Shown piece after piece: positions 41,074 through 50,531 of a stretch of DNA of 64,000 nt (position 1 is the first letter of the stretch; each line of letters starts with the position of its first letter). The notes beneath the pieces are model-generated. The model did no database searches, was not told the origin of the DNA, and saw only the letters and a program-made list of their open reading frames with translations. Source of the DNA: Sphingomicrobium aestuariivivum (GTDB lineage: Bacteria; Pseudomonadota; Alphaproteobacteria; Sphingomonadales; Sphingomonadaceae). The DNA lies in assembly GCF_024721585.1 (NCBI RefSeq), contig NZ_CP102629.1, positions 434,001 through 498,000 on the forward strand, written 5' to 3'. A program made the position numbers and the translations under genes.

Positions 41074-42377
41074 TATTCGGCAGCCTCCTGGACGCCGCCA
41101 TGCTCATGGATGCGGCGTTCGAGTTCGGGACGGAAATGTTTGATCAGGCCCTGGATCGGCCAGGCGGCGGCATCGCCCAGCGCGCAGATGGTGTGGCCCT
41201 CGACCTGCTTGGTGACGTCGTAGAGGCGGTCGATGGTGCCGACTTCGGCATCGCCCTCGACCAGCTTCTCCATGGTGCGCCACATCCAGCCCGTGCCTTC
41301 GCGGCACGGCGTGCACTGGCCGCAGCTCTCATGCTTGTAGAAGTAGCTGATGCGGCTGATCGCCTTCACGATGTCGGTCGACTTGTCCATGACGATGACC
41401 GCCGCGGTGCCAAGGCCCGAGCCCTGCTCCTTGAGGCCGTCGAAGTCCATCGGGCAGTCCATGATGTCCTTGGCGGGCACCAGCGGGACCGACGAGCCGC
41501 CCGGGATCACCGCGAGGAGGTTGTCCCACCCGCCGGTGATGCCGCCGCAATGCTTCTCGATCAGCTCGCGGAAGGGAATGCTCATGGCTTCCTCGACCAC
41601 GCAGGGCTTTTCGACATGGCCCGAGATCTGGAACAGCTTGGTGCCGTGGTTGTTCTCGCGGCCGAAGCTCTTGAACCAGGCCGCGCCGCGGCGGAGGATC
41701 GTCGGCACGACCGCGATCGATTCCACATTGTTCACCGTCGTCGGGCAGCCGTAGAGGCCCGCGCCCGCGGGGAACGGGGGCTTGAGGCGCGGCTGGCCCT
41801 TCTTGCCCTCGAGGCTCTCGAGCATCGCGGTCTCTTCGCCGCAGATATAGGCGCCCGCGCCGCGGTGCAGGAACAGGTCGAAGTCATAGCCCGAGCCACA
41901 GGCATTCTTGCCGATGAGGCCGGCCGCATAGGCTTCGTCGATCGCCTTCTGCATCGCCACCGCTTCGGCGATATATTCGCCGCGGATGTAGATATAGGCG
42001 GCGCGCGCGCGCATCGCGAAGGACGACAATAGCGCGCCCTCGATCAGCTTGTGCGGATCGTGGCGGATGATCTCGCGGTCCTTGCACGAGCCGGGCTCGC
42101 TCTCGTCCGCGTTGATGACGAGGAAGTTGGGACGGCCGGGCGCGGGGTTCTTGGGCATGAATCCCCATTTCACGCCGGTCGGGAAACCCGCACCGCCGCG
42201 CCCGCGAAGGCCGCTGTCCTTCACCTCCTCGATGATCGCATCGGGGTCGCGCTTGAGGAGCGCCTTGGTGTCGTCCCAATCGCCGCGCGCCTGTGCCTCT
42301 TTCAGTCCGGGCGACTGGAAGCCGTACAGGTTGGTAAAGATCCGATCCTTGTCGGTGAGCGAGGTGATACCGCTCAT
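41073..42377 (-). CDS. nuoF: NADH-quinone oxidoreductase subunit F (NADH/FMN-binding)
   Basis: A 434-residue subunit starting [10 protein letters not shown] at 42377. The Gly-rich [18 protein letters not shown] binds NADH/FMN, and [10 protein letters not shown] with a later Cys ligates cluster N3. It oxidises NADH and passes electrons through N3 to NuoG. Its ATG overlaps the stop of the preceding small membrane-protein gene by 4 nt. Confidence 0.97.
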   Translation of the reverse strand: MSGITSLTDKDRIFTNLYGFQSPGLKEAQARGDWDDTKALLKRDPDAIIEEVKDSGLRGRGGAGFPTGVKWGFMPKNPAPGRPNFLVINADESEPGSCKDREIIRHDPHKLIEGALLSSFAMRARAAYIYIRGEYIAEAVAMQKAIDEAYAAGLIGKNACGSGYDFDLFLHRGAGAYICGEETAMLESLEGKKGQPRLKPPFPAGAGLYGCPTTVNNVESIAVVPTILRRGAAWFKSFGRENNHGTKLFQISGHVEKPCVVEEAMSIPFRELIEKHCGGITGGWDNLLAVIPGGSSVPLVPAKDIMDCPMDFDGLKEQGSGLGTAAVIVMDKSTDIVKAISRISYFYKHESCGQCTPCREGTGWMWRTMEKLVEGDAEVGTIDRLYDVTKQVEGHTICALGDAAAWPIQGLIKHFRPELERRIHEHGGVQEAAE

Positions 42378-42523
42378 GACTTCTTCTCCAGCATCTTGGT
42401 CGCGCCGACATAGAGGAGGCCGGCAAGGACGATCCCGATGATCAGCCCGAAGGCGTTCTTCAAAATCCACAGGGCGAGCATCAGGCCGAGGAGCGCTGCG
42501 CCGATCTTGATGATCGTGTGCAT
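42374..42523 (-). CDS. 49-residue membrane protein between nuoE and nuoF
   Basis: A short gene read directly from the sequence. It starts at the second of two adjacent ATGs (42523), which gives a better distance to the AGGAG site overlapping the nuoE stop; the first ATG at 42526 would add one Met. The product is [13 protein letters not shown]... with one or two hydrophobic helices (about 4-20 and 25-41) and a basic end KMLEKKS. It overlaps nuoF by 4 nt, so it is embedded in the operon. It is not a known core subunit of complex I. An assembly or accessory role is only suggested by position. Confidence 0.75.
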   Translation of the reverse strand: MHTIIKIGAALLGLMLALWILKNAFGLIIGIVLAGLLYVGATKMLEKKS

Positions 42524-42530
42524 CATGCTC

Positions 42531-43196
42531 CTACCACTGCCCCCGATAGTCGTAGTTGCGCTCGGTCATCTTCTTGAGCGTCGTCGGCCCGCCTTCGGGC
42601 TCCGACGAAGTGCGCCCGACCTGTGACCCCACCTTGGGCTGTTCGCCCTTGGCCAGCGCCTCGAGGATCGCGGTCATGCTCTCCTCGGTGAGGTCCTCGT
42701 AATTGTCGTCGTTGATCTGGACCATCGGCGCATTGGCGCAGGTGCCCATGCATTCGACCTCGGTCAGCGTGAACATGCCGTCCTCGGTGGTGTGGCCCTT
42801 CTTCATGCCCTTGGCCTTGCAGGCCTTCATGACATTGTCCGAACCGCGCAGCATGCAGGGCGTGGTGCCGCAGACCTGCACGTGGAATTTGCCGACCGGC
42901 ACGAGGTTGTACATCGTGTAGAAGCTCGCGACTTCCATCACGCGGACCACCGGCATGTCGAGCGTCTTGGCGACGAACTCGATCACGGGGATCGGTAGCC
43001 AGCCTTGCGTATCGGTCATACGCCCGACCTGCCGCTGGGCAAGGTCGAGGAAGGGCAGGCAGGCCGAAGCCTGGCGCCCTTCGGGATATTTGGCGAGGAT
43101 GAAGTCGGCCTTGGGCTGCGACACCTCATCCCACGCGAACCCACCCCACGTTTCGCGGAGTTCGGGCGTTTCCGGAGCGAAATAACGAAGCGCCAT
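42531..43196 (-). CDS. nuoE: NADH-quinone oxidoreductase subunit E (2Fe-2S)
   Basis: A 221-residue subunit with a thioredoxin-like ferredoxin domain. The four 2Fe-2S ligands lie in CGTTPC and CMGTCANAP. It forms the NADH-oxidising tip with NuoF. A C-terminal stretch of about 40 polar residues (from about 180) goes beyond the usual domain. The ATG overlaps the nuoD stop by 1 nt. Confidence 0.97.
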   Translation of the reverse strand: MALRYFAPETPELRETWGGFAWDEVSQPKADFILAKYPEGRQASACLPFLDLAQRQVGRMTDTQGWLPIPVIEFVAKTLDMPVVRVMEVASFYTMYNLVPVGKFHVQVCGTTPCMLRGSDNVMKACKAKGMKKGHTTEDGMFTLTEVECMGTCANAPMVQINDDNYEDLTEESMTAILEALAKGEQPKVGSQVGRTSSEPEGGPTTLKKMTERNYDYRGQW

Positions 43197-44458
43197 TAGC
43201 GGTCACACTCCCCGAAGACCACGTCGATCGCGCTGAGCACCGCGGTGGTGTCGGCGAGCATGTGGCCCTTCATCATGAAATCCATCGCCTGCAGGTGGCT
43301 GAACGCGGTCGGCCGGATCTTGCAGCGATAGGGTTTGTTGGTCCCGTCGGCGACGAGATAGACGCCGAATTCGCCCTTCGGGCTTTCGGTCGCGACATAC
43401 ACTTCGCCCTCGGGGACGTGATAGCCCTCGGTGTAGAGCTTGAAGTGGTGGATGAGCGCTTCCATCGACTGCTTCATCTCCGCGCGCTTGGGCGGGAAGA
43501 CCTTGCGGTCCATGCTGCCGATCGGCCCGTCGGGCATTTCGGCAAGGCACTGGCGCATGATGCGCGCCGACTGGCGGACTTCCTCGACGCGGACCATGAA
43601 GCGGTCGTAGCAGTCGCCCTTGGTCCCGACCGGCACGTCGAAGTCCATGCGGTCATAGACCTCGTAGGGCTGCGACTTGCGAAGGTCCCACGGAATGCCC
43701 GAGGCGCGGATCATCGGGCCGCTAAAGCCCCAGGCCAGCGCATCGTCCTTCGACACCACGCCGATATCCACGTTGCGCTGCTTGAAGATGCGGTTGTCGG
43801 CGACGAGGCTGATCGCGTCCTCGAACAGCTGGAGGCGGTTGTCGAGCCAGTCGCCCATTTCCGCCAGCACGCTCTCGGGGATGTCCTGGTGGACCCCGCC
43901 GACGCGGAAATAATTGGCATGCATGCGCGCGCCCGACACCTTCTCGTAGAATTGCATCGTGTCTTCGCGCACTTCGAACAGCCACAGGTTGGGCGTCATC
44001 GCGCCCACGTCCATGACGTGGCTGCCGAGGTTGAGCATGTGGTTGGAGATGCGGGTCAGCTCCGCCATCAGCACGCGGATATATTGCGCGCGCAGCGGCA
44101 CCTCGAGCCCGAGCAGCTTTTCCACTGCGAGCACATAGCTGTGCTCCATGCACATGGGCGAGCAGTAATCGAGGCGATCGAAGTAAGGCAGCGCCTGCGC
44201 ATAGGTGCGATATTCGATCAGCTTCTCGGTGCCGCGATGGAGCAGGCCAACGTGCGGATCGACGCGTTCGACGATCTCGCCATCAAGCTCCATGATCAGG
44301 CGAAGGACGCCGTGCGCCGCAGGGTGCTGCGGGCCGAAGTTGATGGTGTAGTTCGAAACCGTGTCGTCGCCCGGGGTGTGGTCGACGGCGCCCGTGCGCG
44401 CGGCTTCGAAATCGGCCGCCCGCTCGTCGGGGAAGGTCTGGATCTCGACCTTGGCCAT
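43196..44458 (-). CDS. nuoD: NADH-quinone oxidoreductase subunit D
   Basis: A 420-residue subunit of the quinone-reducing module. It has [14 protein letters not shown] near residue 40, [12 protein letters not shown], and the conserved FGECDR C-terminus. It forms the quinone pocket with NuoB and NuoH. About 30 extra residues precede the conserved core. The start overlaps the nuoC stop by 1 nt. Confidence 0.97.
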   Translation of the reverse strand: MAKVEIQTFPDERAADFEAARTGAVDHTPGDDTVSNYTINFGPQHPAAHGVLRLIMELDGEIVERVDPHVGLLHRGTEKLIEYRTYAQALPYFDRLDYCSPMCMEHSYVLAVEKLLGLEVPLRAQYIRVLMAELTRISNHMLNLGSHVMDVGAMTPNLWLFEVREDTMQFYEKVSGARMHANYFRVGGVHQDIPESVLAEMGDWLDNRLQLFEDAISLVADNRIFKQRNVDIGVVSKDDALAWGFSGPMIRASGIPWDLRKSQPYEVYDRMDFDVPVGTKGDCYDRFMVRVEEVRQSARIMRQCLAEMPDGPIGSMDRKVFPPKRAEMKQSMEALIHHFKLYTEGYHVPEGEVYVATESPKGEFGVYLVADGTNKPYRCKIRPTAFSHLQAMDFMMKGHMLADTTAVLSAIDVVFGECDR

Positions 44459-45330
44459 TAGCTGTCTCCCTTGCGCGGCTTGGCCGGCGCATCTTCACGC
44501 GTTTCGGGCGCGTCGACGTCGGTCTTCTTGCCGCCCGCATGCGCGGCCTTGTCGGCAACGCTGTCGCGCGCCTCTTCCTCGGCTTCCTGGTTGGTCGGCT
44601 GGCCCGCGCCCGTATCCTTGACGCTCTCGGTCACCTTGGGATCGCCCGGGCCGGCCTTCGCCTTGACCTTGGTCGGCTCGCCGGTGGCCTTGGCAGGGCT
44701 CGCCCCGCCCGCCTCGTGCGGCTCGGCCTTTTCATCGCCCGGCAGGCGATATTCGGGGCCTTCCCACGGGCTGAGGAAGTCGAACGAACGGAAATCCTGC
44801 GGCAGCTTCACGGGCTCGTAGACCACACGCTTCTCGGCTTCCGAATAGCGCAGTTCGACATAGCCGGTCTGCGGGAAGTCTTTCCGCAGCGGATGCCCCT
44901 CGAAACCGTAATCGGTGAGGATGCGGCGAAGGTCGGGGTTGCCCGCGAAATCGACGCCGTAAAGGTCGAACACCTCGCGTTCGAGCCAGCCCGCGGCAGG
45001 CCACAGGCCGGTCACGCTCGGCACGGCGGTGTCGGCGTCGGTCAGGACCTTCACGCGCAGGCGATGGTTATGCGTCACCGACAGGAGGCAATAGTTCACC
45101 TCGAAACGTTCGGCACGCTCGGGAAAGTCGACACCCGCGATTTCCATCAGCTGCTGGTAGCCGTGGCTGTCGCGAAGGCTGCGCATCACCTCGACCAGCG
45201 CATTGCGCTTCACGGTCACCGTGAGCTCGCCCACAGCCGTGTGATGGCTGACGATACCGTCGCCGAAATCGCGCGTCAGCGCGTCGAGAAAGTCGTCGCG
45301 CACTTCGATCTTGGGAAAGGCAAGGCTCAT
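44458..45330 (-). CDS. nuoC: NADH-quinone oxidoreductase subunit C with long polar tail
   Basis: A 290-residue protein. Residues 1-198 are the standard NuoC fold, with [22 protein letters not shown] and GHPLRKDFP. From about 199 to the end is a tail of roughly 90 residues, rich in Lys, Glu, Ala, Pro and Gly and without hydrophobic core, so probably disordered. Such a tail is not needed for the core function. It overlaps nuoB by 4 nt. Confidence 0.95.
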   Translation of the reverse strand: MSLAFPKIEVRDDFLDALTRDFGDGIVSHHTAVGELTVTVKRNALVEVMRSLRDSHGYQQLMEIAGVDFPERAERFEVNYCLLSVTHNHRLRVKVLTDADTAVPSVTGLWPAAGWLEREVFDLYGVDFAGNPDLRRILTDYGFEGHPLRKDFPQTGYVELRYSEAEKRVVYEPVKLPQDFRSFDFLSPWEGPEYRLPGDEKAEPHEAGGASPAKATGEPTKVKAKAGPGDPKVTESVKDTGAGQPTNQEAEEEARDSVADKAAHAGGKKTDVDAPETREDAPAKPRKGDS

Positions 45331-45896
45331 CGCTCGATCGTCCCCTCGCGGCGGATCTTCCGTTGCAGCTGCATGATGCCGTAGAGCAGCGCTTCCGCGG
45401 TCGGCGGGCAGCCCGGCACATAGACGTCGACCGGCACGATGCGGTCGCAGCCGCGAACGACGCTGTAGCTATAGTGGTAATAGCCGCCGCCATTGGCGCA
45501 GCTGCCCATCGAGATGACGTAGCGCGGCTCCGACATCTGGTCGTAGACCTTGCGCAGCGCGGGCGCCATCTTGTTGCACAGCGTGCCGGCGACGATCATC
45601 ACGTCGGACTGGCGCGGCGAGGCGCGCGGTGCAGCACCAAAGCGCTCGAGGTCGTAGCGCGGCATGTTGACGTGGATCATCTCGACCGCGCAGCAGGCGA
45701 GGCCGAAGGTCATCCACCAGAGCGAGCCGGTACGCGCCCATTTGAACAGGTCTTCGGTCGAGGTGACGAGGAAGCCCTTTTCATCGAGCTCGCGGCGCAT
45801 CTCCTCGAACTTTTCCATGTCCGGGCTGCCCACTTCGAGACCCGCGGCACGCGCGATGTCCTGCTCGGTCGGCTTGGGGCTGTAGGTTACTCCCAT
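45327..45896 (-). CDS. nuoB: NADH-quinone oxidoreductase subunit B
   Basis: A 189-residue subunit starting [10 protein letters not shown] at 45896, within the last 10 nt of nuoA. The ligands of cluster N2 are the two Cys in GLACCAVEM, the Cys in GSCANGGG and the Cys in [12 protein letters not shown]2 passes electrons to quinone. Confidence 0.97.
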   Translation of the reverse strand: MGVTYSPKPTEQDIARAAGLEVGSPDMEKFEEMRRELDEKGFLVTSTEDLFKWARTGSLWWMTFGLACCAVEMIHVNMPRYDLERFGAAPRASPRQSDVMIVAGTLCNKMAPALRKVYDQMSEPRYVISMGSCANGGGYYHYSYSVVRGCDRIVPVDVYVPGCPPTAEALLYGIMQLQRKIRREGTIER

Positions 45897-46264
45897 TCGA
45901 GGGCTCCCTTTTGCCAGGCATAGACAAGGCCCAGCGTCAGTTCGGTGAGGAAGATCATCATCGCGATCCAGCTCGCCCAGCCCGTGCCCATCAGGCTCAC
46001 GGCCCAGGGGAAGAGGAAGGCGGCTTCGAGATCGAAGACGATGAAGAGGATGGCGACGAGGTAGAAGCGCACGTCGAACTGGTCGCGGCTGTCCTCGAAG
46101 GCGGGAAAGCCGCACTCATATTCGCTAAGCTTCGCCGCGTCGGGCTTGTGGGCGCCGGTCAGGCGCGACACGCCCATCGGCAGGAAGACGAACAGCGCCG
46201 ACAGCCCGCCTGCGACGAACAGGAAGAGAAGGATCGGCAGATAATCGACGGCAACGTCGGCCAA
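45887..46264 (-). CDS. nuoA: NADH-quinone oxidoreductase subunit A
   Basis: A 125-residue, three-helix membrane subunit with [21 protein letters not shown] and the [11 protein letters not shown] helix. It starts at a TTG at 46264, with GGAG about 8 nt upstream and no better codon nearby. It is the first gene of the nuo unit; the promoter should lie in the 80-nt gap 46265-46344. A weak start codon on the first gene could limit NuoA output. Confidence 0.95.
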   Translation of the reverse strand: MADVAVDYLPILLFLFVAGGLSALFVFLPMGVSRLTGAHKPDAAKLSEYECGFPAFEDSRDQFDVRFYLVAILFIVFDLEAAFLFPWAVSLMGTGWASWIAMMIFLTELTLGLVYAWQKGALEWE

Positions 46265-46344
46265 GGAAGGTCTCCGGCTACGTGGTTTGGCGCGGCTTTA
46301 GGACAGGAAGGTAGCGGTTCGCAACCGCCAAAAGGCCCTCTTTG

Positions 46345-47646
46345 TTACAAGTTCAACCGGCGCACGTGATTGGGCTCCAATGGTTCATCGCCATCAACCA
46401 TCCCGCCCTCGCCGAAACGCTCCCATTGCGGGTTGGCGATATAGAGGAGTTCGCCGCCCCGATATTGCCCCGTCGTCGGCTCGCCCCAGTCGGGATGCGC
46501 GCGCTCGGGGACGAGCAGCTGGGTCACCGCGCCGCCATCGGTACGCAGGTTGAGGATCATGATCCGGTGGGGCCGCACCCCGTTCTGGATCGCTACCAGC
46601 CCGAGCCGGTCGTCGAAGAACAGGCCGTCGACCCCGTCGAGCATCTGGCTGTCCACCGCGAGCAAGCGCTTGGCCACGCCGGTCGCAAGCTCGAGGATGG
46701 CGATGCCATAGCTATAGTCCGACACATAGGCGAAGCCGCCCTGCGGGTGGACGGCGATCCCCTGCGGCGAGCGGAAGGTGCCGGGCACGTCGACCCGCGC
46801 GATCGCGGCACCGCCTGTCGCCAGCCGGTACACGCCGCCGCCGAGGCTGTCGCTCGCCAGCACGCTGCCGTCGCGGGCGACCGTCAGGTCGTTCAGCGAG
46901 GCGGCATCAGGGACGGCGTGGCGGGCGAGCTCCCGTCCGCTGTCGAGGTCATAGGCCGCAAGGCCGACGAAGGCCTCGTCCTCCTCGCCCAGCCGACCGA
47001 AGCTCACCCACAATCGCCGCGCGTCATGATCGATGGCAATCCCCATCGGTCGCCCCGGAAGGTCCACCGGCAGCGCGCGCCACGTCGCCCCGTCGTCGCT
47101 GGCGATCAGTTGCTGCGCGGCGACCGAGAGCGAATAGAAGCGCCCCGTGGCCTCGTCGCGCGCCACGCTTTCGCTCAAGGGAAAGTCGGCGGGGATGGTC
47201 GCGGCGAGCGTGCTGGGCGTGCGCGGCGTGCCCGCCACTTCAACCCCGGCGCGATAGGCGGAGACCGCCGCTTCGCCGAGAAAGGGCCCGAGCTGACCGA
47301 GCGCGCCATCGGACAGGACATAATCCATGTCTCCCAGCCGTACGAGGGCCGCCTGCGCCGCGTCGCGGTCCCCGGCCGCGAAGGCCGCGCCGAGAATGCG
47401 CCGCTGGACCGAGGCGCTATTGGGGTAGCGGTCGGGGAGCGCCTGCAGGCCCGCGAGGTCGCCCACCTTCCCTGCCTCTCCGCTCGCCGCCCAGTCGGGG
47501 TAATCGGCAAAGCGCTCGGCCGGAGGGCGGTCGTCGCTCGCATAGGTAACGGGGCCGGGCGTCGAGCAACTTGCCAGGGCAAGGCAGGAGGACAGGAGGC
47601 CGGCACGAAAAAGGCCACTTGGAGCCCACGAAATCGGATCGATCAT
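46345..47646 (-). CDS. Lipoprotein with TPR-like and beta-propeller regions
   Basis: A 433-residue protein with a lipobox (LALASC, Cys near 27). The region 40-135 is helical and repeat-like (ADYPDWAASGE...). Residues 150-430 have beta-propeller repeats like those of SMP-30/YncE proteins (SPQGIAVHPQGGFAYVSDYSYG). No catalytic residues can be assigned. It lies upstream of nuoA on the same strand, separated by 80 nt; any link to complex I is speculative. Probably faces the periplasm. Confidence 0.6.
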   Translation of the reverse strand: MIDPISWAPSGLFRAGLLSSCLALASCSTPGPVTYASDDRPPAERFADYPDWAASGEAGKVGDLAGLQALPDRYPNSASVQRRILGAAFAAGDRDAAQAALVRLGDMDYVLSDGALGQLGPFLGEAAVSAYRAGVEVAGTPRTPSTLAATIPADFPLSESVARDEATGRFYSLSVAAQQLIASDDGATWRALPVDLPGRPMGIAIDHDARRLWVSFGRLGEEDEAFVGLAAYDLDSGRELARHAVPDAASLNDLTVARDGSVLASDSLGGGVYRLATGGAAIARVDVPGTFRSPQGIAVHPQGGFAYVSDYSYGIAILELATGVAKRLLAVDSQMLDGVDGLFFDDRLGLVAIQNGVRPHRIMILNLRTDGGAVTQLLVPERAHPDWGEPTTGQYRGGELLYIANPQWERFGEGGMVDGDEPLEPNHVRRLNL

Positions 47647-47741
47647 GACGATCTCCTTGGTCGCGGCCCCAAGCGGCCTTTTCAGATTGTCGTGGCGGGT
47701 ATCCCCCGCCCCCGCGCCGGTGCTGGCCGTGCGCGGGAAAA

Positions 47742-48554
47742 TTAGCGTAACGCGCCCGCGACCAGCTTGTGAAGCTTCGAGTGCAGGTCGCCGTTGGCGG
47801 CAAGGAACTCGCGCTTCTTGAGCATGCGGTCCTGCCCGCGATAGTCGGTCACGAAGCCGCCCGCTTCCTTGACGAGCAGGAGGCCCGCCGCGACGTCCCA
47901 GATGTCGAGATCGTCTTCCCAGAAACCGTCGAGGCGCCCTGCGGCGACCCAGGCGAAGTCGAGGCTGGCGGCACCGAAGCGTCGCACCGCCGAGACCTGC
48001 CCGCCGATGGCGCCATAGATGCGCGTCCAGCGGCCGATGTCACCGCGTCCGAAATGCGGCATGCCGGTGCCGATCAGCGCCTCGTCGAGATGGCGACGCG
48101 CCGAGACGCGCAGGCGCTGGTCCTGCAGCCAGGCACCGCGCCCCTTCTCGGCCCAGAAACTCTCGTCGGTGATCGGCTGGTAGGTGAGCGCATGGGTGAT
48201 CTCGGGATCGCCGTTGGGCTTCTTGTCCTCGACCGCGATGGTGATCGCGAAATGGGGAATGCCGTGAAGGAAGTTCGACGTGCCATCCAAGGGATCGACG
48301 ATCCAGCGCGGCTTGTCGGGATTACCCTCGATCACGCCGCCTTCCTCGAGCACCATGCCCCAATCGGGACGCGCGTGGCGCAGTTCGTCGACGATCGTCG
48401 CCTCGCAGCGCTTGTCGGCCATCGACACGAAGTCGGCGGGGCCCTTCTTGGAGACCTGGAGGTGCTCGACTTCGTTGAAGTCACGGCGCAGGCGCGGCGC
48501 GGCCTTGCGCGCGGCACGCTCCATGACGGTGATGAGGCCAGAGTGGCTAACCAT
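47742..48554 (-). CDS. suhB: Inositol monophosphatase family protein (SuhB-type)
   Basis: A 270-residue Mg-dependent phosphatase with WIVDPLDGTSNFLHGIPHFA and, near the C-terminus, WDVAAGLLLVKEAGG, the two signature motifs of the family. It may hydrolyse inositol or other sugar monophosphates; SuhB in E. coli also acts in rRNA antitermination. The ATG overlaps the stop of the DUF302 gene by 1 nt. Confidence 0.9.
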   Translation of the reverse strand: MVSHSGLITVMERAARKAAPRLRRDFNEVEHLQVSKKGPADFVSMADKRCEATIVDELRHARPDWGMVLEEGGVIEGNPDKPRWIVDPLDGTSNFLHGIPHFAITIAVEDKKPNGDPEITHALTYQPITDESFWAEKGRGAWLQDQRLRVSARRHLDEALIGTGMPHFGRGDIGRWTRIYGAIGGQVSAVRRFGAASLDFAWVAAGRLDGFWEDDLDIWDVAAGLLLVKEAGGFVTDYRGQDRMLKKREFLAANGDLHSKLHKLVAGALR

Positions 48555-49123
48555 TATTCGCTATCTTCCTTCTGCGTGGCGGCGTCGGGTCCCCTGCCCG
48601 CCGCGGCCATCGCCAATCCTTCCAATGCCCCCGAAATCGTCTCGATGCGGTCGTCCTGCGCCTCGATGCCGTGGCGCGAGGCGAGCCAGATCGGGCTGTT
48701 GTAGCTGACCTGCGTCACCCCTTCGGCGTCCCGGTAGACCGCCATGCGCTGCGGCAGGTCAAGAGCCGCCGATGGGGCCACGCGCATCAGGTGCGTGCCG
48801 ACCTCGGGCTTGCCGAAGAAGATCGACACCGCCGGCCCCATGTCGAGTTCGACGCTCGCCGCATTGCTGGCATGGTCGAGCTTGGCGACCGTGGTGAAGC
48901 CGCCCTCCTCGAGCGCGGCTTCCAGCCGTTCGACCGTCTCCTCGACGCTGGCATCGCTCGCCACCGTCTTCACGCCGTTGCCGAAGGTCGCGACTTCCTT
49001 GCCGCTGGCCTCGACCTCGGTTTCGCCCTCCTGCCCGGCCGGCCGCTCCTCGGGGGGCGTCGACCATTGCTGGTCGCACCCCGCAAGACCGAGGGCGCAT
49101 GTCAGGAGAAGCGCGAGCCGCAT
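48554..49123 (-). CDS. DUF302-domain lipoprotein
   Basis: A 189-residue protein with a short lipoprotein signal (LGLAGC, Cys16). A disordered acidic linker (about 20-50) is followed by a DUF302 domain (about 52-150; TVERLEAALEEGGFTTVAKLDH, FGKPEVGTHLM). The family is often envelope-associated, but its activity is unknown. It lies between efp and suhB with 1-nt overlaps on both sides. Confidence 0.75.
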   Translation of the reverse strand: MRLALLLTCALGLAGCDQQWSTPPEERPAGQEGETEVEASGKEVATFGNGVKTVASDASVEETVERLEAALEEGGFTTVAKLDHASNAASVELDMGPAVSIFFGKPEVGTHLMRVAPSAALDLPQRMAVYRDAEGVTQVSYNSPIWLASRHGIEAQDDRIETISGALEGLAMAAAGRGPDAATQKEDSE

Positions 49124-49686
49124 CAGTCGGCGCGCTTCGAATAGCTGAAGTCGGTGGTGTCGACGATCACGCGGGTACCCGAGGTGATGTGCGGCGGCAC
49201 CATGATGCGCACGCCATTGTCGAGCACGGCCGGCTTGTAGCTGGCGCTGGCCGTCTGGCCCTTCACGACCGCGTCGGCTTCGACCACCTCGGCCTCGACG
49301 AACTGCGGCAGCTGGACGCTCAGCGGGCGACCCTCGTGCGTTTCGAGAATGACGTCCATGCCATCGGTGAGGAACGCCGCCTGGTCACCGAGCAGATCCT
49401 TCTGGACGATGACCTGCTCGTACGTTTCCTTGTCCATGAAGGTCAGTTCCTCGCCGTCGGCGAACAGATACTGGTAATCCTGCGTCTCGAGGCGCACCTT
49501 CTCGACCGATTCCGCCGAACGGAAACGGACGTTGGTCTTGCGGTTGTCCTCGATGTTCTTGAGCTCGACCTGCATGTAGGCGCCGCCCTTGCCGGGCTGC
49601 GTATGCTGGATCTTGACCGCCTTCCACAGGCCCTTCTCATACTCGATGATGTTGCCGGGACGGATATCGACCGCATTCATCTTCAT
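49123..49686 (-). CDS. efp: Translation elongation factor P
   Basis: A 187-residue, three-domain factor that helps ribosomes through polyproline stretches. The N-terminal domain has the modification-site loop PGKGGAYMQ with Lys at its tip. The C-terminal OB domains end in [17 protein letters not shown]. No modification enzyme (EpmA/EarP) is in the window. It is followed without gap by the DUF302 gene. Confidence 0.96.
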   Translation of the reverse strand: MKMNAVDIRPGNIIEYEKGLWKAVKIQHTQPGKGGAYMQVELKNIEDNRKTNVRFRSAESVEKVRLETQDYQYLFADGEELTFMDKETYEQVIVQKDLLGDQAAFLTDGMDVILETHEGRPLSVQLPQFVEAEVVEADAVVKGQTASASYKPAVLDNGVRIMVPPHITSGTRVIVDTTDFSYSKRAD

Positions 49687-49821
49687 GACACGACTTCCTC
49701 TACTGTTTCGCCCGACCGGCAGGACATCCGCTGATGCCCTTCACTTCACCGACAGTCTGAAAGAACCGGGTTCGCTGACAAACGAACCGTCCGGACGCGT
49801 TGATCCTTATGGCTCACGCCC

Positions 49822-50523
49822 CTAGCCGTCCTCATCCTCGCCTGCAAGCAGCGGATAGGGATTGACGGGGCGGCCTTCCCACCAGCCCTCCTCGGGCTCC
49901 ATCCGATGGACCGCGAAATGGAGGTGGGGACCGTCGGGGTTGGCATTGCCCGTATAACCCACCGTGCCGAGCCGCTGGCCGAGCGCGATCGCATCGCCTT
50001 CCTCGAGCCCCGGCGCATATTCATCGAGGTGGGCGTAATAGTAGATCCACTTCTTGTCGCTTGAGCGGACATAGAGCGTCTTGCCTCCGCCGCCGTCCGA
50101 AAAATAGATCTTCTCCAGCACGCCGGGCGCCGCCGCGACGACGGGCGTGCCGGTATCCGCCATGATGTCGATCGCGTCGTGGCGCCGGGCCCCGCCGGCA
50201 CGCGCCTGCGTATAAGTGTCGACCAGCGCTTCGGGCGCCACGCCCGCGACCGGCACCGCCATGCCGCGCGGACCGATCTCGACCGAGCGGGCGCGCCGCA
50301 ATTCGGGATCGAGCCGCAACGTGTCGCCGCGGTCGAGCCCCTCCTCGCCCACCGTCTCGAATTCGGCATCCTGCATCGGGCGCGGTTCGGGCGCTGCGGC
50401 AGTGGGGGCAGGCGCCTCGGCGACCTTCTCCTTCGCGGGCGACACTATCCCCGAGTTGAACGCGACCAGCCAGCCCATCGAGGTGACGATGGCGGTGACG
50501 ACGGCGACGAGCAGCGACTTCAT
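49822..50523 (-). CDS. M23-family peptidoglycan peptidase
   Basis: A 233-residue membrane-anchored or secreted protein. A hydrophobic segment (3-26) is followed by an Ala/Pro linker and a LytM domain (about 110-225). The zinc ligands are in RHDAIDI and the HLHF motif. It should cut peptidoglycan cross-links in the periplasm. It lies 8 nt downstream of the L,D-transpeptidase gene, so the two are likely one operon. Confidence 0.85.
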   Translation of the reverse strand: MKSLLVAVVTAIVTSMGWLVAFNSGIVSPAKEKVAEAPAPTAAAPEPRPMQDAEFETVGEEGLDRGDTLRLDPELRRARSVEIGPRGMAVPVAGVAPEALVDTYTQARAGGARRHDAIDIMADTGTPVVAAAPGVLEKIYFSDGGGGKTLYVRSSDKKWIYYYAHLDEYAPGLEEGDAIALGQRLGTVGYTGNANPDGPHLHFAVHRMEPEEGWWEGRPVNPYPLLAGEDEDG

Positions 50524-50531
50524 CTAGGAGA

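Noticed and set aside
39088-41223. A 711-codon plus-strand frame opposite nuoG
   Set aside because: Antisense to an intact, motif-complete nuoG; a compositional artefact. The same applies to long frames opposite nuoM, nuoL, gap, pgk and tkt.
46314-46328. A 6-bp GCGGTT/AACCGC hairpin upstream of nuoA
   Set aside because: Short, with a 3-nt loop and no T-run; too weak to call as a terminator or operator.
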